Assembly (NCBI GenBank): GCA_026168455.1
Contig: CM047425.1
Location: forward strand, 9,274,001-9,338,000
Origin: Theocolax elegans
Taxonomy: Eukaryota; Arthropoda; Insecta; Hymenoptera; Cerocephalidae
Length of the DNA: 64,000 nucleotides
Direction of reading: 5' to 3'
Notes under the pieces: model-generated
Seen by the model: the letters and a program-made list of their open reading frames with translations, nothing else
The model's database searches: none
Told to the model about the DNA's origin: nothing
Shown here: one piece after another, positions 14,101 through 29,100 of the stretch
How positions within the stretch are numbered: the first letter of the stretch is position 1
Layout of the letters: each line of letters starts with the position of its first letter
Position numbers and translations under genes: made by a program

Positions 14101-17100
14101 AAATTTCATATTAATTTTCCCTCTATGAGAACCGAAGAGAGTAATTATCAAAGAATGAAAAAAATATTACAAAATTAAACTTATCAAAAATTTGTTAACT
14201 GTTACAGAGGTGCTGGAATTTGCGAAACGTCTTGGGATCGATCCAGAGAACGAGCCATACCTCTTGGATTTGGCACGGGAAGGTCTAATGGCAGCACTAC
14301 CAAAAGGTTGGGATCCAGTTTACAACGACGCGACAAAAAGTTTTTATTACCATCAACGTTCAACCAACATGGTCACTTGGGAACATCCATTGGATCCGAT
14401 TTATAAGGATTTGGTAGCGCAGGCCCGAGAGAGTAACCGACGTCGGGCGAGCGTCGGTACGCTTGTTTAAATATCATTTGCTCCACTCTACTATGCACCT
14501 ATATAATCGCCACCACCCCTCGTCCCCATTTCAATTACCTGCGTGCACACCTAAACCACCCTCTTTTTTTTTTTAATTGATGATCTTGGTCCTATCTATA
14601 AATATATAGATCATCGAGCTTTACCGCGATTTACCTATTGCTAAATATTGATCACTTATCTATACATTTATACGTTTGAGATGATTTTTGTGTAAGGTAA
14701 TTGTAGGTTATTTGCGGGGAAAATAAAATAAAATGATATTCAATAATCACGTCGGTTAACGATACTTTGGCATAATCAATGGGAATACCTATACTGACGC
14801 AGATATATATGATTATATATCGACGATTCTAGGATTTCCTATTGTTTTCGTCAAATCGATAATCAATTTCATGAAAATGTATTTATATCAACTTGAATAT
14901 TCGAGCAATCGTGGACTATGAAATATCGCCAATAGAGCATTACAATTTTCAAATAAATTTATTCTTTTCTAAATTTACATTTATTCAAGTAAATTCGATT
15001 TTACTGGAAACGAGACATCGAAATAAGAAAGTATTGGCAATATACCAGTTAAAATCCTCGTATAAAGTCAGACTTATATAAGATATTACCGAGAATCCAA
15101 GTAATGGCTGAGATAAATGGCTTCTTTCTTTCAGGGTGACGAAACGATTTTTCTCATGGTATTGACACTTTTAATGGAAAAAGATGTATGAGCAACACCT
15201 GCCCTTCTGGTAGGTATACCTTTCAAAACAATATTCGTCTATAGATACTCATTCGTTCAAGTACAAGTATAGAAGATGAATTTAAATACTTAATAATTAT
15301 TAGTTGTGTAATATTTTTATTCATCTTATACTCGATTTTTCATAAATTGTTTTTCATTAATAGAGTAAATATGTATATTCTACACCAATCATTTTGATGT
15401 CAATATTGCGAGAAAAATCACGTCACCGACATAGAAATATTTAAAGTTTAATATTACGTAGTATATAGTCCATTACTCTTAAATTCCAAAGTATCGTCCT
15501 TAATACAACATTCAACAACAATTCAAATGAAAGTTATAAGTATCGTTAAAGACTGACATTTTTTGGGATTATTATGGTTTCCTGTATACATTATAATCCA
15601 AACGTATAATAACCTACATTTTATCTGTATAAATAAATTTTTATGTGGGCTCACTTTCGTTTACGTGCTTATTTTTTATTTATTTGCTCCGTTCCGTAAA
15701 GTAAAAAAAAAGCTTTATATCCTCGTTTACTACACCGAATAATATATTTTTTTCACGATTTTTCGTATAAGAATTGTCGGATGCGTCCAACAGACATTCT
15801 ATGCTCAGCTAGAGAGATATACATCGTTTAGAACGTACAATCAATTGATTCGCAAACCCTTGAAAATACATTCAATACCATTCCTTGACATTATTGTAGG
15901 TCGGTAAAACTGGAATTTATTTCGATGTAAATGTGTACGAGTCATTTAAAATACATGACCTTAAGCCTTAGCGATGGTTTACCGATTTCGTTCCTATACG
16001 TTCAGAGTATATATATATGTATACACTTTTATGTGCAAATCGATAAGAATTTAAGTATCTCGAGAATAACGCAATACGATTTAGAGTGAATAAGTATTAC
16101 GGTATAAGGCAGATTTAAATAATAAATGTTATTTTAATGTAAAATTTGATGATTTACTATCACACCGTAATATAGATCAATTAAATTAATTTATATTTAT
16201 GACAAAATATACAACTTTGTAAATTTCACTCATTGAATCGATTGTACATTTGTTTTGTTAATAAATACAATTTTGTCACTTTGCATATCTACTTATACCA
16301 TATATATATTATGTCAAAAAAAAAAAAATTCAATTTTGTTATCACAAGAATCGATATTAATTATACGCTTGAAGAGCGTTATAAACGCTGATAAATTAAA
16401 CGTACAATTATAACACAAAATTCTCTAGTTTTCTTAAATTAAAAAAAAAGAAGAAGAAGAAGAGCTTACACTCAAAATTCAAAGCGATAACTTCAGAGTA
16501 TATTGTAGTTAGCACGATACAAAAATAAATGAAAGGTGCTTATTCATATATATCACTATATTCATACATTCAAAGTATAAAAAAGTGATTGAACCAAAAG
16601 TCGATAGCTAAAATTTTCGCAAATAGATTATATCGGTTTAGAATTAAAGTACACTTGTGAAGACGTAGTTATATATATATATATACGTGTATATGTAGAC
16701 TAATTAAAATGAGATTTTCCTCGGTAAATGGAAAGAGGGAGGACTCGTTTCACTTCGTTATACATCAGCCCGATTACTCGTTCGATATACATAGAACAAC
16801 ACAAATGTGCCAAAATGTGAAGTGGATCAAAATATCTCGTCGAGTAGTTTATTTTTTCGTAAAGCGCGCGAATTATACGAATATTTCGTATCAAATATTA
16901 GCGTACCTGGCTATATATATATAAACGTATATACGATATATAAAATATATAAACAACGTCGACATGTTAACGAAGCACGCAAGTTCCTTCTTCATTACGA
17001 TGCAGAGGCAATGGTCCGGAGCTAGATTAACCTCGACTGTGGATAATATAAATTATACAGCTTAGGATTAACGTGAGATTTAAGTAGTTATGAAAATTCG

Positions 17101-20100
17101 TTGAAAGTTTTCTTGTTGTTGGTGGAATTTTAAAAAAAAACACACATGATAATGATAAAGTTATATATATATAGAATAAAATCTCTATGTTCAAGCCGTG
17201 TTTCTTATTCTTGAAGCTCTGAAACTTTATCCACTCAACCAGAATCCCTATCTTTAACTTCATGCTTACGGAGCACCTCCTTTGTCTTGTACATATACTA
17301 ATACCATTATACATCACGTATAATTTGTAATGCATGCACTCAACTTGATGGAAATTAGAAAATTAGAATTTTCTTGGTTTGTTATATTTACCTTTCAATT
17401 TTTATATTATTATCACATGATTTATCTTTGGTTTGTTCTTTTAATTTATCAATATTATATGTCGCTTTTAATTTTTAAATATATCTATATATATATGTGC
17501 CTTTAACTTTTTATAGTATGCTAAATGCGTATAGACATTTTTATTATTATACTTTTTTGTAAACACGTCAAAACGACGATCTATCAGTTGTGTTTTTATT
17601 TATCGTTTATTAATTTAAAAGTGATAATCACACATTATGCGCATTAACAAAAGATACTTTTCTGGATACGTGACGTTCGTATATAGACGCAATTTAATGA
17701 ATTTAATGGGAGATAAGATTAATATTTCTTTTTTGTAAGCTGAACCAGTAAGTAACTGTTATGGCTTTATTGTGCTGTGTATATAAAGTTATTTAATTTA
17801 TTTTATATTTAAATTTACGCTAAAGTATAACGAGCAACTTTCGTTTATTGTTGTTTTGGCACATTTGATTTAATTTCGCAGAGAGATATGTAACCTTTTT
17901 TGTGCATTTTAAAAAATTGTAAAGAAAAAAAAATATATAAATGAATTATTGAGAATTAGTTATTTTTGTACAAATGCTGATGGAAGTACACTTTAAATTT
18001 TCTAAATGTATATATTTTATACGACTTCAGGATATCTTTAGTAGAATCTACGTGAACATTACTGCCTGGTAATTCTGACGGAAGTAAAAATATAATGAAT
18101 AATAGATGTCAGAAGCTACTTATTTGTAATTCAATATTATTTCTCCCTTTGTTTTCCATTCTAATTGTGTAAACCGTCAAACGGGAACGACCAGAATCAA
18201 CTAAATTCCAGTTTTCTAATTTCGACTAAGAGACTTAATCTAACCTCGTGAAACAAAACGAGAAATCGCGCAACGGCAGGAATCCTCGTAAGACAGGCTT
18301 TTTCGCAGACGAAGACTCGAAAACCGGGGCAGAAACGATGGAGAGCCTGAGTGGTCTACCACCCCCAGGACCACAGTTGAAATCGCCAACGACAAGGATC
18401 CCGATGAAACTAGCACCTTTAAAAAGGCATCGAAGTGAAAGCGGGATGAGTGCGGGATTCCCTCGACGGCCCGATACTTCACTGGACAGGTTGACGAGGA
18501 GTTGGAAAAGCGGCGATTCCGATCCTGAACCTCGGTCTATCAGCCCACGTTCTTCTCTATCCACTGATCGATCCTCTCGGGATTATACAAACTTGCGCTT
18601 CCAGGACCCGGAGTTTTATGAAAGTCCAAAACTACTTGCTAGTGGTAAGCAGAATAATTTAGCTCTCGGAACTTCCTGCGATTAATGATGATCAATAATA
18701 ATTTACGAGGATTGAACGGTGTTATTTAATTATATAAGATAACGCATTTTGAGTAAATTAACTTGGATCGATAGAGTGATACAACTCGGACTAAAATAAC
18801 AATACAAGAAATAAAAGTTCTAGTTTATTTAAATAATTCTCATAAAATACTGTCATTTGCAAACTTAAGTAATCTCTATCGTTATTTCTGACGTAAATCA
18901 ATAAACTTTATTAAGCCGTTTAAAAAAAGAAATAAATTTTATATCCAGCTTAAAAATTATAATAGTACGTTAATCAGTAACATGAATCTTATACAGGTAA
19001 AAGAAAGTTAGATCTCAGGGATGTTCTAAAACGCTCGGAATCCTTGAGTCCACGTCACGAAAAAGACTGGAAACAATTGAGTGGCAAATTTAATTCTGAC
19101 GAAAACATTATTGATATTGACAATCTGAGTGCCACGCCGCTGGGAGCAAAACCCAAAACACCGGAGGATCATTTAGAAACACCAACTAATGAAGAAGCTC
19201 CAGATGCAGCTCCGCAGCAACATCCAAAAGAATTGACTCTCAGCGGCGGAGGTGCGATGTTTCTCAAAAGTAATCGAAGTAGAGACAATACTCCTCACGA
19301 TGAAGCAAAATCTTTTGAGAATGTTCAATCAGGGAGTCGTGTTATGACCAGTTCAGGTGGTCCAACCGATGAAATGACAGCTTCTGATGGTGACAGACTC
19401 AAGTCTATTTTAAGGGAAAAAGCTAATGAGGATGGTAATTTTGTCTTATTTTAAGCGCTACTTAAAGTAGAAAAATGATAATTGTATGCACTGACAAACA
19501 TTATATTTTCTTTAGATGACAGACCGTTGGAAGAAGAGCGTAAAAGCGTACGTTTTGATCTACAAAAAGTAGCATTTCAAGCACCACCACCGAAATTTAC
19601 CGATAGTGACTCAGAAGAAGAATCGGAAAGCAACGATCGAGCGGTTGGAATTTCATCAATGATTGCAGCAAGGCGTACAGCTGCGCTATTCTCTCTTCAA
19701 ACAGTCCTTAATCGGCAAGGTGGTGCTAATTTTGAAGAAAGTGGAGCCTTCGTTAAAACCAATGATATCGAAGCAAAAAAGACGAAAATCGTAGGACGTC
19801 GTTTTGTCGTAGAGAACGTATCCGAAATGGAACATATGCAACAACAAGAAGATAGATCTATCGACGATGAGTACATTTCTAACAAATTTGAAAACGTTAA
19901 AAATATTGATCTAGTATCTCGAAGTGATTCAGAAAGAACAACTCCGAGAAGTAGTGTTGATTCAAGATCCAGTTTTCTCGATGAAATTCGTAAAAGTAAG
20001 GAGATTATGTTGGAGAATATGAGAAAATCAGAAATAAGAGCGAAAAAGAACGAAGAAATTGAAAGAACAGCAGTAACCCAGTCGCCATGGTCGTCAAATA

Positions 20101-23100
20101 TGTTACGTACTTTACAATTATCCAAAGAAGGTAATAAGAGTCCATCCTCCGAAAATTCTCTCTTGGGTCTTGAATTAGCAAAAGGTAACATGATGAAGGA
20201 CCATGAACAAGAATTACGTTTGCTAAAGCAGAATTTAGATGCCAAATTAGAAGAAACTAAACAGTACCTGGAAACTGAATTTAACGAACAGAAATTATCA
20301 CTTGAAGCTAGTATGAAAGAAAGATTGACTGAACTAAAAAAAGAAATGAGTGATAAAGAAGAACGTGAAATTCAGCTACTTATAGCAGACATGGATGAGG
20401 CAAGGGCAGAAAATTTAAAGAAGGTCAGGAGTGAATTAGAAGTATGCTATGAAAAGGAACGACAAGATATATTGACGAATATGAAGAGTGAATTGGATCA
20501 AAGAAAACGTGAATTGTTGGAATTAAGATCACAAGAAATCACGAAGATGGAGACTGAACATGAAAAGGATTTAGATGATGAAAAGCAAGCGAAGGTTCAG
20601 GAAATGGAAATTACTAGGCAACATAATGAAAGAATTGAAAAATTGAAAAAAGAATTAGATAAGGAATTTGATAATGTAAAGGCAGATTTAAGAACGCAGC
20701 AAAGAGAGAAGATAACGAAGATTACGGAAGAGCATAAAAAATGTCTTGCTGATATTCTAAGAGACTTCAACGTAGATGTAAGTTCATTTATTCACTGTAA
20801 TATTATAAGTTAACTTTAAAATAACCAAAAAATATATCGCTCGTTAAAAAAATGTTATGAAGCCTCTTAATACGTGATATGATTGGTCGGTTAGATGTGA
20901 CGTGATTGCATGCACACTCTCCTTCACATGCTTTCGCGCACGACGCAAAAATCACAATAGTTTAATAGTTTTATTGCTCGATAAATAAATGTCATGGCTT
21001 AAGAAATCCGTCGGCATTTAAAAGAGCAGATTAAAACCTTTGAAAATGCTCTTTAATTTAACTTAAAATTTAAAAAGTTAAAAATTGAATTTAAAAAAAA
21101 ATTGACGGAGTTTGAATGGTATTTGCTGTAGCTTTAAAAAGAGGCGTTGAACGTTTTTCTAACTTACTTTTTACTAAAGTTATAGTATTTTTTTGTGGAA
21201 AAACACGTTTTTCTTTAAATGGCTATATTTTAAAAAGTAAGAAAGATAGAGAAAAATTAATACAGAAAAAAGGTGCAATTTTATTCAAATATAAATTTGC
21301 AGGTTAAAAAAATAATTAAACAACAAAATTTTTTTCCATTTTTTAGCATATAAGAAAAACGTTCAACCCTTAATTTTAGAACTAAAGCAATTATCTTTCA
21401 AACCCCGTTGGTTTTTTTGAACTATCATATAGGAAACTAAAACTGCAGCGGTTTAAGAATAGACCAGATTTTTTGCCAATAATCGTCTTTTCTTTTTGTA
21501 CTTCTAAAAAGCTCAATCTTTAATGTTTTAAATTTGGTAAAAGCTTTTATCCAAGGTTTTAATCTGCTCTTTCGAATGCCGTCGAGTTTTCTGTGCTATA
21601 ACATTGTGTTGACGGGCAATACACGAATCTACCGTGGTGGTCCAGCGAATGTCATAAAGTAACTTATTCTGTATTAACTAACAAGAAGACTCATATGTAT
21701 AAGAAACGGATCGTGTCTAGCATCTATATGTTTTTTAATATAAAAATATAAAAAACCCAGAGCCGCAGATCCTAACAATAGTTTTTTCAAAAGTTATACG
21801 CTGTTTAAGAAAAATTTACAAAAAAACGCTTCACTGTAAATGCTTGTAACTTCTAAACTATCAAATATTTATACTCGTATCAAAATTTAATATAAAGCTG
21901 AGATAAAGTAGATAGCATTTAAAAAAAAGTATGCTCAATTCCGTTAGAATGGAGCAGAATTATAGCCGAATTAAGAATTTGAAGAAATTAAGCTTAAAAA
22001 ATCAATAAAATTTGTAGTATCCAATTTTTGTTAAAATTTCTTATTAAGTTAATATATATCCTTGGCTATTATTAAAGAGCATATAAATTATAATTAGAAT
22101 TTGTTTAAGTACAATTTAGAAAATGTTAGTTTTAAAAATTATTTGATTTAATTAAATATATTATATTGTACTTATTAAAAGCGTAAGTAATTAGTTCTTT
22201 TACATCATAAGACACATGGAGAAAAAAGTTGAAGTAAAAATTACAATGTTGTCTAGTAATGCGGAGACAGAGTGATGCAATCCAAAAATTTACTAGAAAG
22301 TTATTAATTTTTACTACAATTCTGGAAATATTTACTACAACTTCAGTAAAATTTATTATACACTATGGTAAATTTTTGGATTGTGTCAGTCTGTCTCCGC
22401 ATTACTAAACAACATTGTAATTTTTACTATAACTTTTTTCTCAGTGCATATATTTTCATTGCATCAGTACATCGTTTGTACTAAAATGAAAATTACTTAT
22501 TTCACAAATTAAAAATTACTTTGTGACCTAAGCTGGACCGCTACGGTAAATTCTACTGGGCTCACTGGCCTAACTGATTGTATTTTTTTTCCGTGTAAAA
22601 CAATTGAATCCTTGCGATTTTGCGTTAGTTACGCCAAAGGATGTGGAGGGGAGCGTATCTATGGAAACGAACAAAAAAAAGCTTTGAAAAGAAATATGCT
22701 TTAAAAAAGTACGTAACCTGCTTTAAAATTAAAACTCAAGATAGCTCCTAGTAATATTAAATACTAATTGAGTAAAACAATTTACGTTAATTTAAAAATT
22801 GAATTATAAGTTAATATTGTAAATAATTTTAAACCGATGTTACTGATATAATGGACGAATTATTCACCGTTACAGGAAGCAGTAGCTCGCCAAGTATACA
22901 AACAAAGATTAGACGAAATAAGAGCGGGTTATTCCAAAGACATTGAAAATGAAACAAAGAAGCAAAACGATTTCGAAAAAATTCGGTGCGAAAAGCGATT
23001 ACTAGAGGACAAGTACAACATTTTAAAAGAAAAGTATCGAAAACTGAAGAAGGACATGCGCCTAGCAATTGAGAAACGCAATAGACGAAAAGAACAAGCT

Positions 23101-26100
23101 AATACCACGGCTTCTGAAACGGAAATGTCAACATCTACAAAGACGAAGACTGACTCATCGAAATTCGATCCAAAGTTAGTGAATTTATTATATATTACAA
23201 TGTAAAATAAGGTTTTCCTTTATTATTGTTCAATACGTTCAATACGTTTTGTCTTCGAATTCCACTTACCTCTACTATATTGTCTTTGTTCAAAGATCAA
23301 GTATGTCCGTAAAATTCGTTTTTTCATATTTTACAACCAGCGTGCATAAAAACATTTTAGATGTGAGAAGCACTAATGTTATATAAAAACAAGTATTTCT
23401 CATGGTAGATTAAAATAAGTGCTTCTCATAACGCTGTTGAGTATGACAGTTAAATTTTCAACTCGTTGTAAAATTGTGATGTCAATGCTTGAATGTGTGT
23501 GAATATGTTCATAATTGTTTTCGAAATTTCATGACTTTCTACCAATCCTTTTTTTTATCTCTCTTTCTCTCTCTCTCCGTGATGTCATTAACACAAACAT
23601 GATACTTACCTCTCAAATGTAAATATACTACGAGTTACACTGGATACATTGGTACATATTTTGTTTGATTCTTAAACTCATATCTCTCGATTGCAAATCC
23701 TTCTCGCATATATTAATGCACAATAAGTTTTCTATTTAGTCAACAAAGTTGTAACCCCATTTTAGAAAATGGAGCTGTGTGTATGTAGCTTATATGAAAA
23801 AAGTTCTTCTTTCACTCCTAGTTTTGGTCCAATCGATAACGCTACCATTGGCGCTGATAAGCAGCCTGTAAATAGTGTTTGTGTTCAGTCTGGCTGGAGA
23901 TATCATTGACTAAGGATCACATGACTTGCTGTGTCCGCTTGTTATATTGGGATTCTGTGTAACTGACTGATGATTCTTCGTTTGAAAGTAATACAAATTA
24001 ATAGCATTACTAAATTTCAACTCTTTCATTACAAACATGCACCTCAGTAATTTCCATTGGATATCGTGATTATTAAATTAAATTGAAACCAATTACTGAA
24101 CATTTCGTGATTAAAGAGTTAAGTTTAACACACATAAGTTAGATCAGTAGAAATAGTTGACACTTAAGTGAAGATGAAAATTTATCTTTCCAAGTTCTCG
24201 TGCGACGAATGTAGTGAATTTTAATGATATTTTTCAAATTCTTAATTGCACTGTAATATAACATAAAACATGTAGTAGCCTTTCCTAAAATCACTGTTCA
24301 ATATTAAATGCACCGCCATCAATCATCCACGGTACTTTCACGGTTACGAAAGCCAAAACGACGATAGTAAACAAATAACATAGTGTTTCTATAGTCTTTT
24401 TTTCTATATTTAAAAGTTAAATATTTTGTAATAAAAATGTAAATTTGCATATATAGTTAGTGTTTTATTATCATATGTTTTGAATAACAATGTTCAATTA
24501 GTACAAGTTGTCAATGTCTTTTCTGTTAAATTTATATGTAAATTCGTGCATGCGTCGTCTGAAAGTATCAAAATTATTTTCAAGTGATTACGTGTATTGG
24601 GTAAAAAGAAGATGAAGCACACAGTTCGCCAGCACAAAATCGAAAATTAATAAACAAAACCGTGACGGTGCCTCTTTCATCTTCATACTATTTGTCCTAA
24701 TACGCGGCTATAGGCCTTAAACTCGAAACACCACAGATCGCCGCTAACGAAGACAAATTCCATCTCGAACTCGAATCCGAAGGAGGGTCCCAGCCCTCCC
24801 AGCCAGAATTCGAATGGACTGAAGGACCAGCAGCAGCAGGAGCAACAGCGAGTAGTCGTGACAACGACCACAACAGCGGTGGTTAACCAAGCTGCAGCAG
24901 CTGCCCTCAAGGCTCAAAAGTTCGAGTCGGACGATACGACAACTTGCAGCGAAACCACCTCGAAATTGTTGATGATGAGCAAAAAGAAGAAATGTTTCAC
25001 CAAAAAGCCAAGCAGCGGCGCTAACAAGATCAACAACAACGTCACGGACAATCCTGTTGAAAATATCAGGCAACAATTGGAAAAGCTCGAGGATCTTGGA
25101 GATCAATTGCCAAGCAACGACACCGCCTATACCGTTCGATATCCCTTCCAGGACAAATGTACGTATTTTCGTTCATTTTATCGTTTAATGTGATAGAACT
25201 GCATGTACTCAAGACGTAGTTAGATTACTTATAGTCATCCACAAATTCTATAAATATTCTATATAAGTAGTTAATAATTGAGCATTGACTCCGTACTATG
25301 ACCTTGAAAACACTACTAGTTATACATTTCCTGATAATTATAAGATTACAGACTTTCAGCGTTGATAAATTGACATAAATTAAAAAAATATGACAATGAT
25401 AATGAGTAAACGTGATTTCTTTCTACGCCTTATCCAAATACGAATTGTTTCGTAGATAAAAGTGTAACATTACCTTTGAACTCCGTAGCCCCGACCAACG
25501 TCTCTTCAGAGCTGGAATTCTTTAGGCACCGTATCCACGTCGAGCGAGACTCCGTAAAGAGGGCTCGAGAGGCACTACGGCAACAAAGAAGTGCTTTCCA
25601 GAGCAGACAGAGAGCCTGGAAACAACGAAGTGCCAGGTCCACTTTGGAGCAGCTAGTCAAGGTAATATATACACGGCCTCGATAACCTTTATATATACAA
25701 AATAAACCTCTTCGCTCGATGACTCCTCAAAACTTCGTACGAACGTTTATTTCTTCAATTTTATAACAATCAATATTTCGTATTAGAATTAGATTGTTTA
25801 ATCATTGCGATTATCTGGTATCATTTCGTATGACGTATTTTGCACCAGAAAATGTTTGATTATACTCAACATACTTTGGTTACAGTGTGAATTCATTTAA
25901 ATTTTCTTACAAAATATGTCCGAGTTATGATATGCAATGCTTAAGCTAATTTTAGAAATGCCATTTTATTTCGAGTAAACTGTAACTGCGCATTTTTAAA
26001 GTTGCATGAACCGTGTTATAAATAATCTCTTATCCTTTTCTTAATTTTTAATTAGTAACCGGGATTTCAAGAGGTTCTGTGAACACATCTTCTCAACCAC

Positions 26101-29100
26101 TATGATCATCTACCATACTGAGAAAAGTGTTATAAGAAAATTTATTATAAATTTAGCAAAAATTAGTGTCAACCAATTTTTATACTGAACTTATTAATTA
26201 TTAATACAATCTTTATTAATACAATCTTTAAAAACATTTATGTAATTTTTATTTGAAGAAATGTAAGATTGTAACATAGTAAAACTTTTAAATGTATTAA
26301 AATTTGTTTTTTTTTCTACAAATAGCATCTGATGATAATAATTTTTAATACGAAACAGAGTAAAAATTATTATAATCAATAAAAATAATACGCTTTGATC
26401 TGAGGCCACGGCATTTAGATCAGGGATCTTAACTCTACTCTAGAATATGTTTTGTAATATAAAAGTATGAGGAAAGTCAGATTTTTAGACCCTAACGCGT
26501 TAATTTATCCAAGTTATGGCTAACAAAAACCTATTCTGTAAAAAAATTATTTCTACTTTGATTGCTTATAAGTTGAAAATGAATAAAGTTAGATACTCAA
26601 TCTATATCTCAGAAGAAAGTTGAGATCAAGTAGATATGATTAGAAAAAAAGAAGCTCAAATCGGATAATCTGGAGCAAATTTATAGAGAAAACAATAAAC
26701 TGCTGAAATTATAACTAAAATTTAGTAGTAAAAAAGTATTGACGTTTTTGGCTAAATTTCATTAATTTCTTATTTTCTTTATAGAATAGCTCCGAATTAA
26801 ACAATTTGAGCTTCTTTTTTTAATACACATCCATTTAATCTCAGTTTTCTTTTAAATTTTGGATAGAGTATCGATCTTTATTTGTTTCCGAGTTGTAAGC
26901 AATCAAAGTGGCGGTAAATTTTTTACAAAATTGGCTTTAGTTAGTCATAACATGGGTAAATTAACGCGTTAGGGTCTAAAAATGTAGGTTTCCTCATATT
27001 TTTATATTATAAAATATATGCTAGAATTTGTTTAAGATGTGTGATCCTAAGGCCGTGGCCTCTCCTAGTGAGTTACCATAGCAACGAATACGTGCTTAAA
27101 GTGTCACAGGTATTAAACAAATAGTGCATGCCGCGATCGCATAAGGATAAGCATTTAGTAAATATATTATCTTGTGTATATACATCAAATAGGGGAAATC
27201 CGGAAGTAAGTTTTCCGTAATTAAATACTTTTTCTGGCCCGTCGTTTCAAATAGTTTAGAAAATAATATTTGAAAATTCAAATTATGTTTTTATAACAAA
27301 AAAATAATAAGGTTGTTTTTATAACACGCATTTGTGTCACTTGGGACAAACTATATGAAGATAATGTAAATAATTTTACTATTGATTGTTATAAAGGATG
27401 GTAATTCTTGTACATCGAATATATGGCTGTAAATCAATTAATAAAATTTATGATAATAAAATTGCATATGTGTAATTCTTTACACTTAAGGAGATATGTG
27501 AGACTTAAAGAATTGGAACAGGTATCTATTTTTCAATTAACAATGGGTTTACTTAATCCAGAAAAACTTCCTGTAACGCTGTTCTATTTACTTTGAACAG
27601 GACGTATGATTTTTTTTTAAATTTTTTATCACTTATTCATCGTTATTACCACGCAGCCGTAAAGATCAATTTTTCACATAATTATTACCGAAAAAAGTGG
27701 TTATTATTTTTAAATAATTCAAATTAGTTATGTAAAAAAAAATCGCTATGTCAGCTTCTTCTATATTACTCAAGTCACGCACGTAATTTTCCAGATTTTT
27801 AGTACGATAATTACAGAAAAATTTTCAGTTTTTAAAAGTAGATCCCTGCAATTCGACTATCTCCTTAACATTATCATGGTTTATTTTAAATTTGTATATT
27901 TATTATGCAAAACAAAATTTTAATATTGTAGAAAACAAATAGTATGTTATACACTATGGCCAGTAAAATAAGAAATGTCTTGGATCACATGTAATTGTCG
28001 GCCGAGGCAAAGGCGAGGTATACGAACATGTCATCCGAAGCTTTCTTTTTTACTGGCCAAGGTGTGTATACTATTTTTCTGTCCGACGTTGCCGAAAAGC
28101 GGCAACTTCAATTTGTGCAGCGGCCGGAAATTTGCCGCTTTCCGGCAGTAGGGTAGAAATAGTATATTAAATACCATCTAAAGAAAGCCTCAGATCACAT
28201 GTTCATCCACCTCGGCTTCGCCTCGGCCGACATTTACATGTGGTCTGAGACATTTATTATTTTACTGGCCAAGATGTGTATACTATTTTTCTGTCCGACG
28301 TTGCCGGAAAACGGCAACTTCAATTTGTGCAGCGGCCGGAAATTTGCCGCTTTCCGGCCGGAAGGCAGAAAAACTAATTTTTGTAATTTAAAAATATAAA
28401 TTTTACTATGTATAACATTGTGAATTTTCAAATTTACACATTTTGCTATGTAACATAGTAATTTTTAATATTTTGAAAATATGTCTCGCCGTTGCTATGC
28501 ATTATAGTAATTTTTGTTAAAGTTATACTAATTTTTCCTACACGGAGAAACATTTTTGATAAATTTTACCCTGCTGTTCTAGTAAAACTGGGACAAAGAT
28601 CACAGCAGGGTAAAAAATACCCAGTTTTCAAATAAATTTTAACCAAGTAGCAGGGTAAAATTTATTTGAATTCTGGGTCTTTATTACCCTGCTGTATCCT
28701 TCATCCCAGTTTTACTAGCACAGCAGGGTAAAATTGATCAGATATTTTTCTCTGTGTATAATACTTTTCTCATTACACAGAGAGAAATTGAAAGAAAAAT
28801 TCTTCTACTTACGACGATAAAATTTCGTGTTGTCGAGTAGACTAACCTTGTTTTGATAAAAAGGTAGATTCAATTTGTTTGACACGTTCATTCAACTGTT
28901 TTCTCAAAAAGATATATCTACTTAATTTTGACCGACATTAACCCGTTTTAGAAATAAGAAATCAAATAATACAGTTTAAAAAAGGTAATAGTATATTACA
29001 CACCTAGGGAGGTAAAGTATTGGTCAGTCCATAGCACACGTAAATTGACACCTGAGCCGAAGGCGAGGGTGGCAAACATGTGCTATGGAGTGACCATTTT

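Larger units (their letters stand above)
20778..22875. other. Cep164 intron 5, largely foldback elements
   Basis: Made up mainly of a TIR element (21009-21585), a single-arm relic (21745-22030) and a palindromic MITE (22212-22446). The remainder is AT-rich. Confidence 0.6.

Noticed and set aside
15136..15190. Possible Cep164 exon after TTCTTTCAG
   Set aside because: With the phase left by exon 2, the first full codon is TGA. The alternative phase does not join to either neighbour.
18248..18308. Extended start of Cep164 exon 3
   Set aside because: The open frame continues upstream, but no acceptor there keeps the phase as well as the CTTTTTCGCAG at 18308. ACAG at about 18297 is a weaker alternative.
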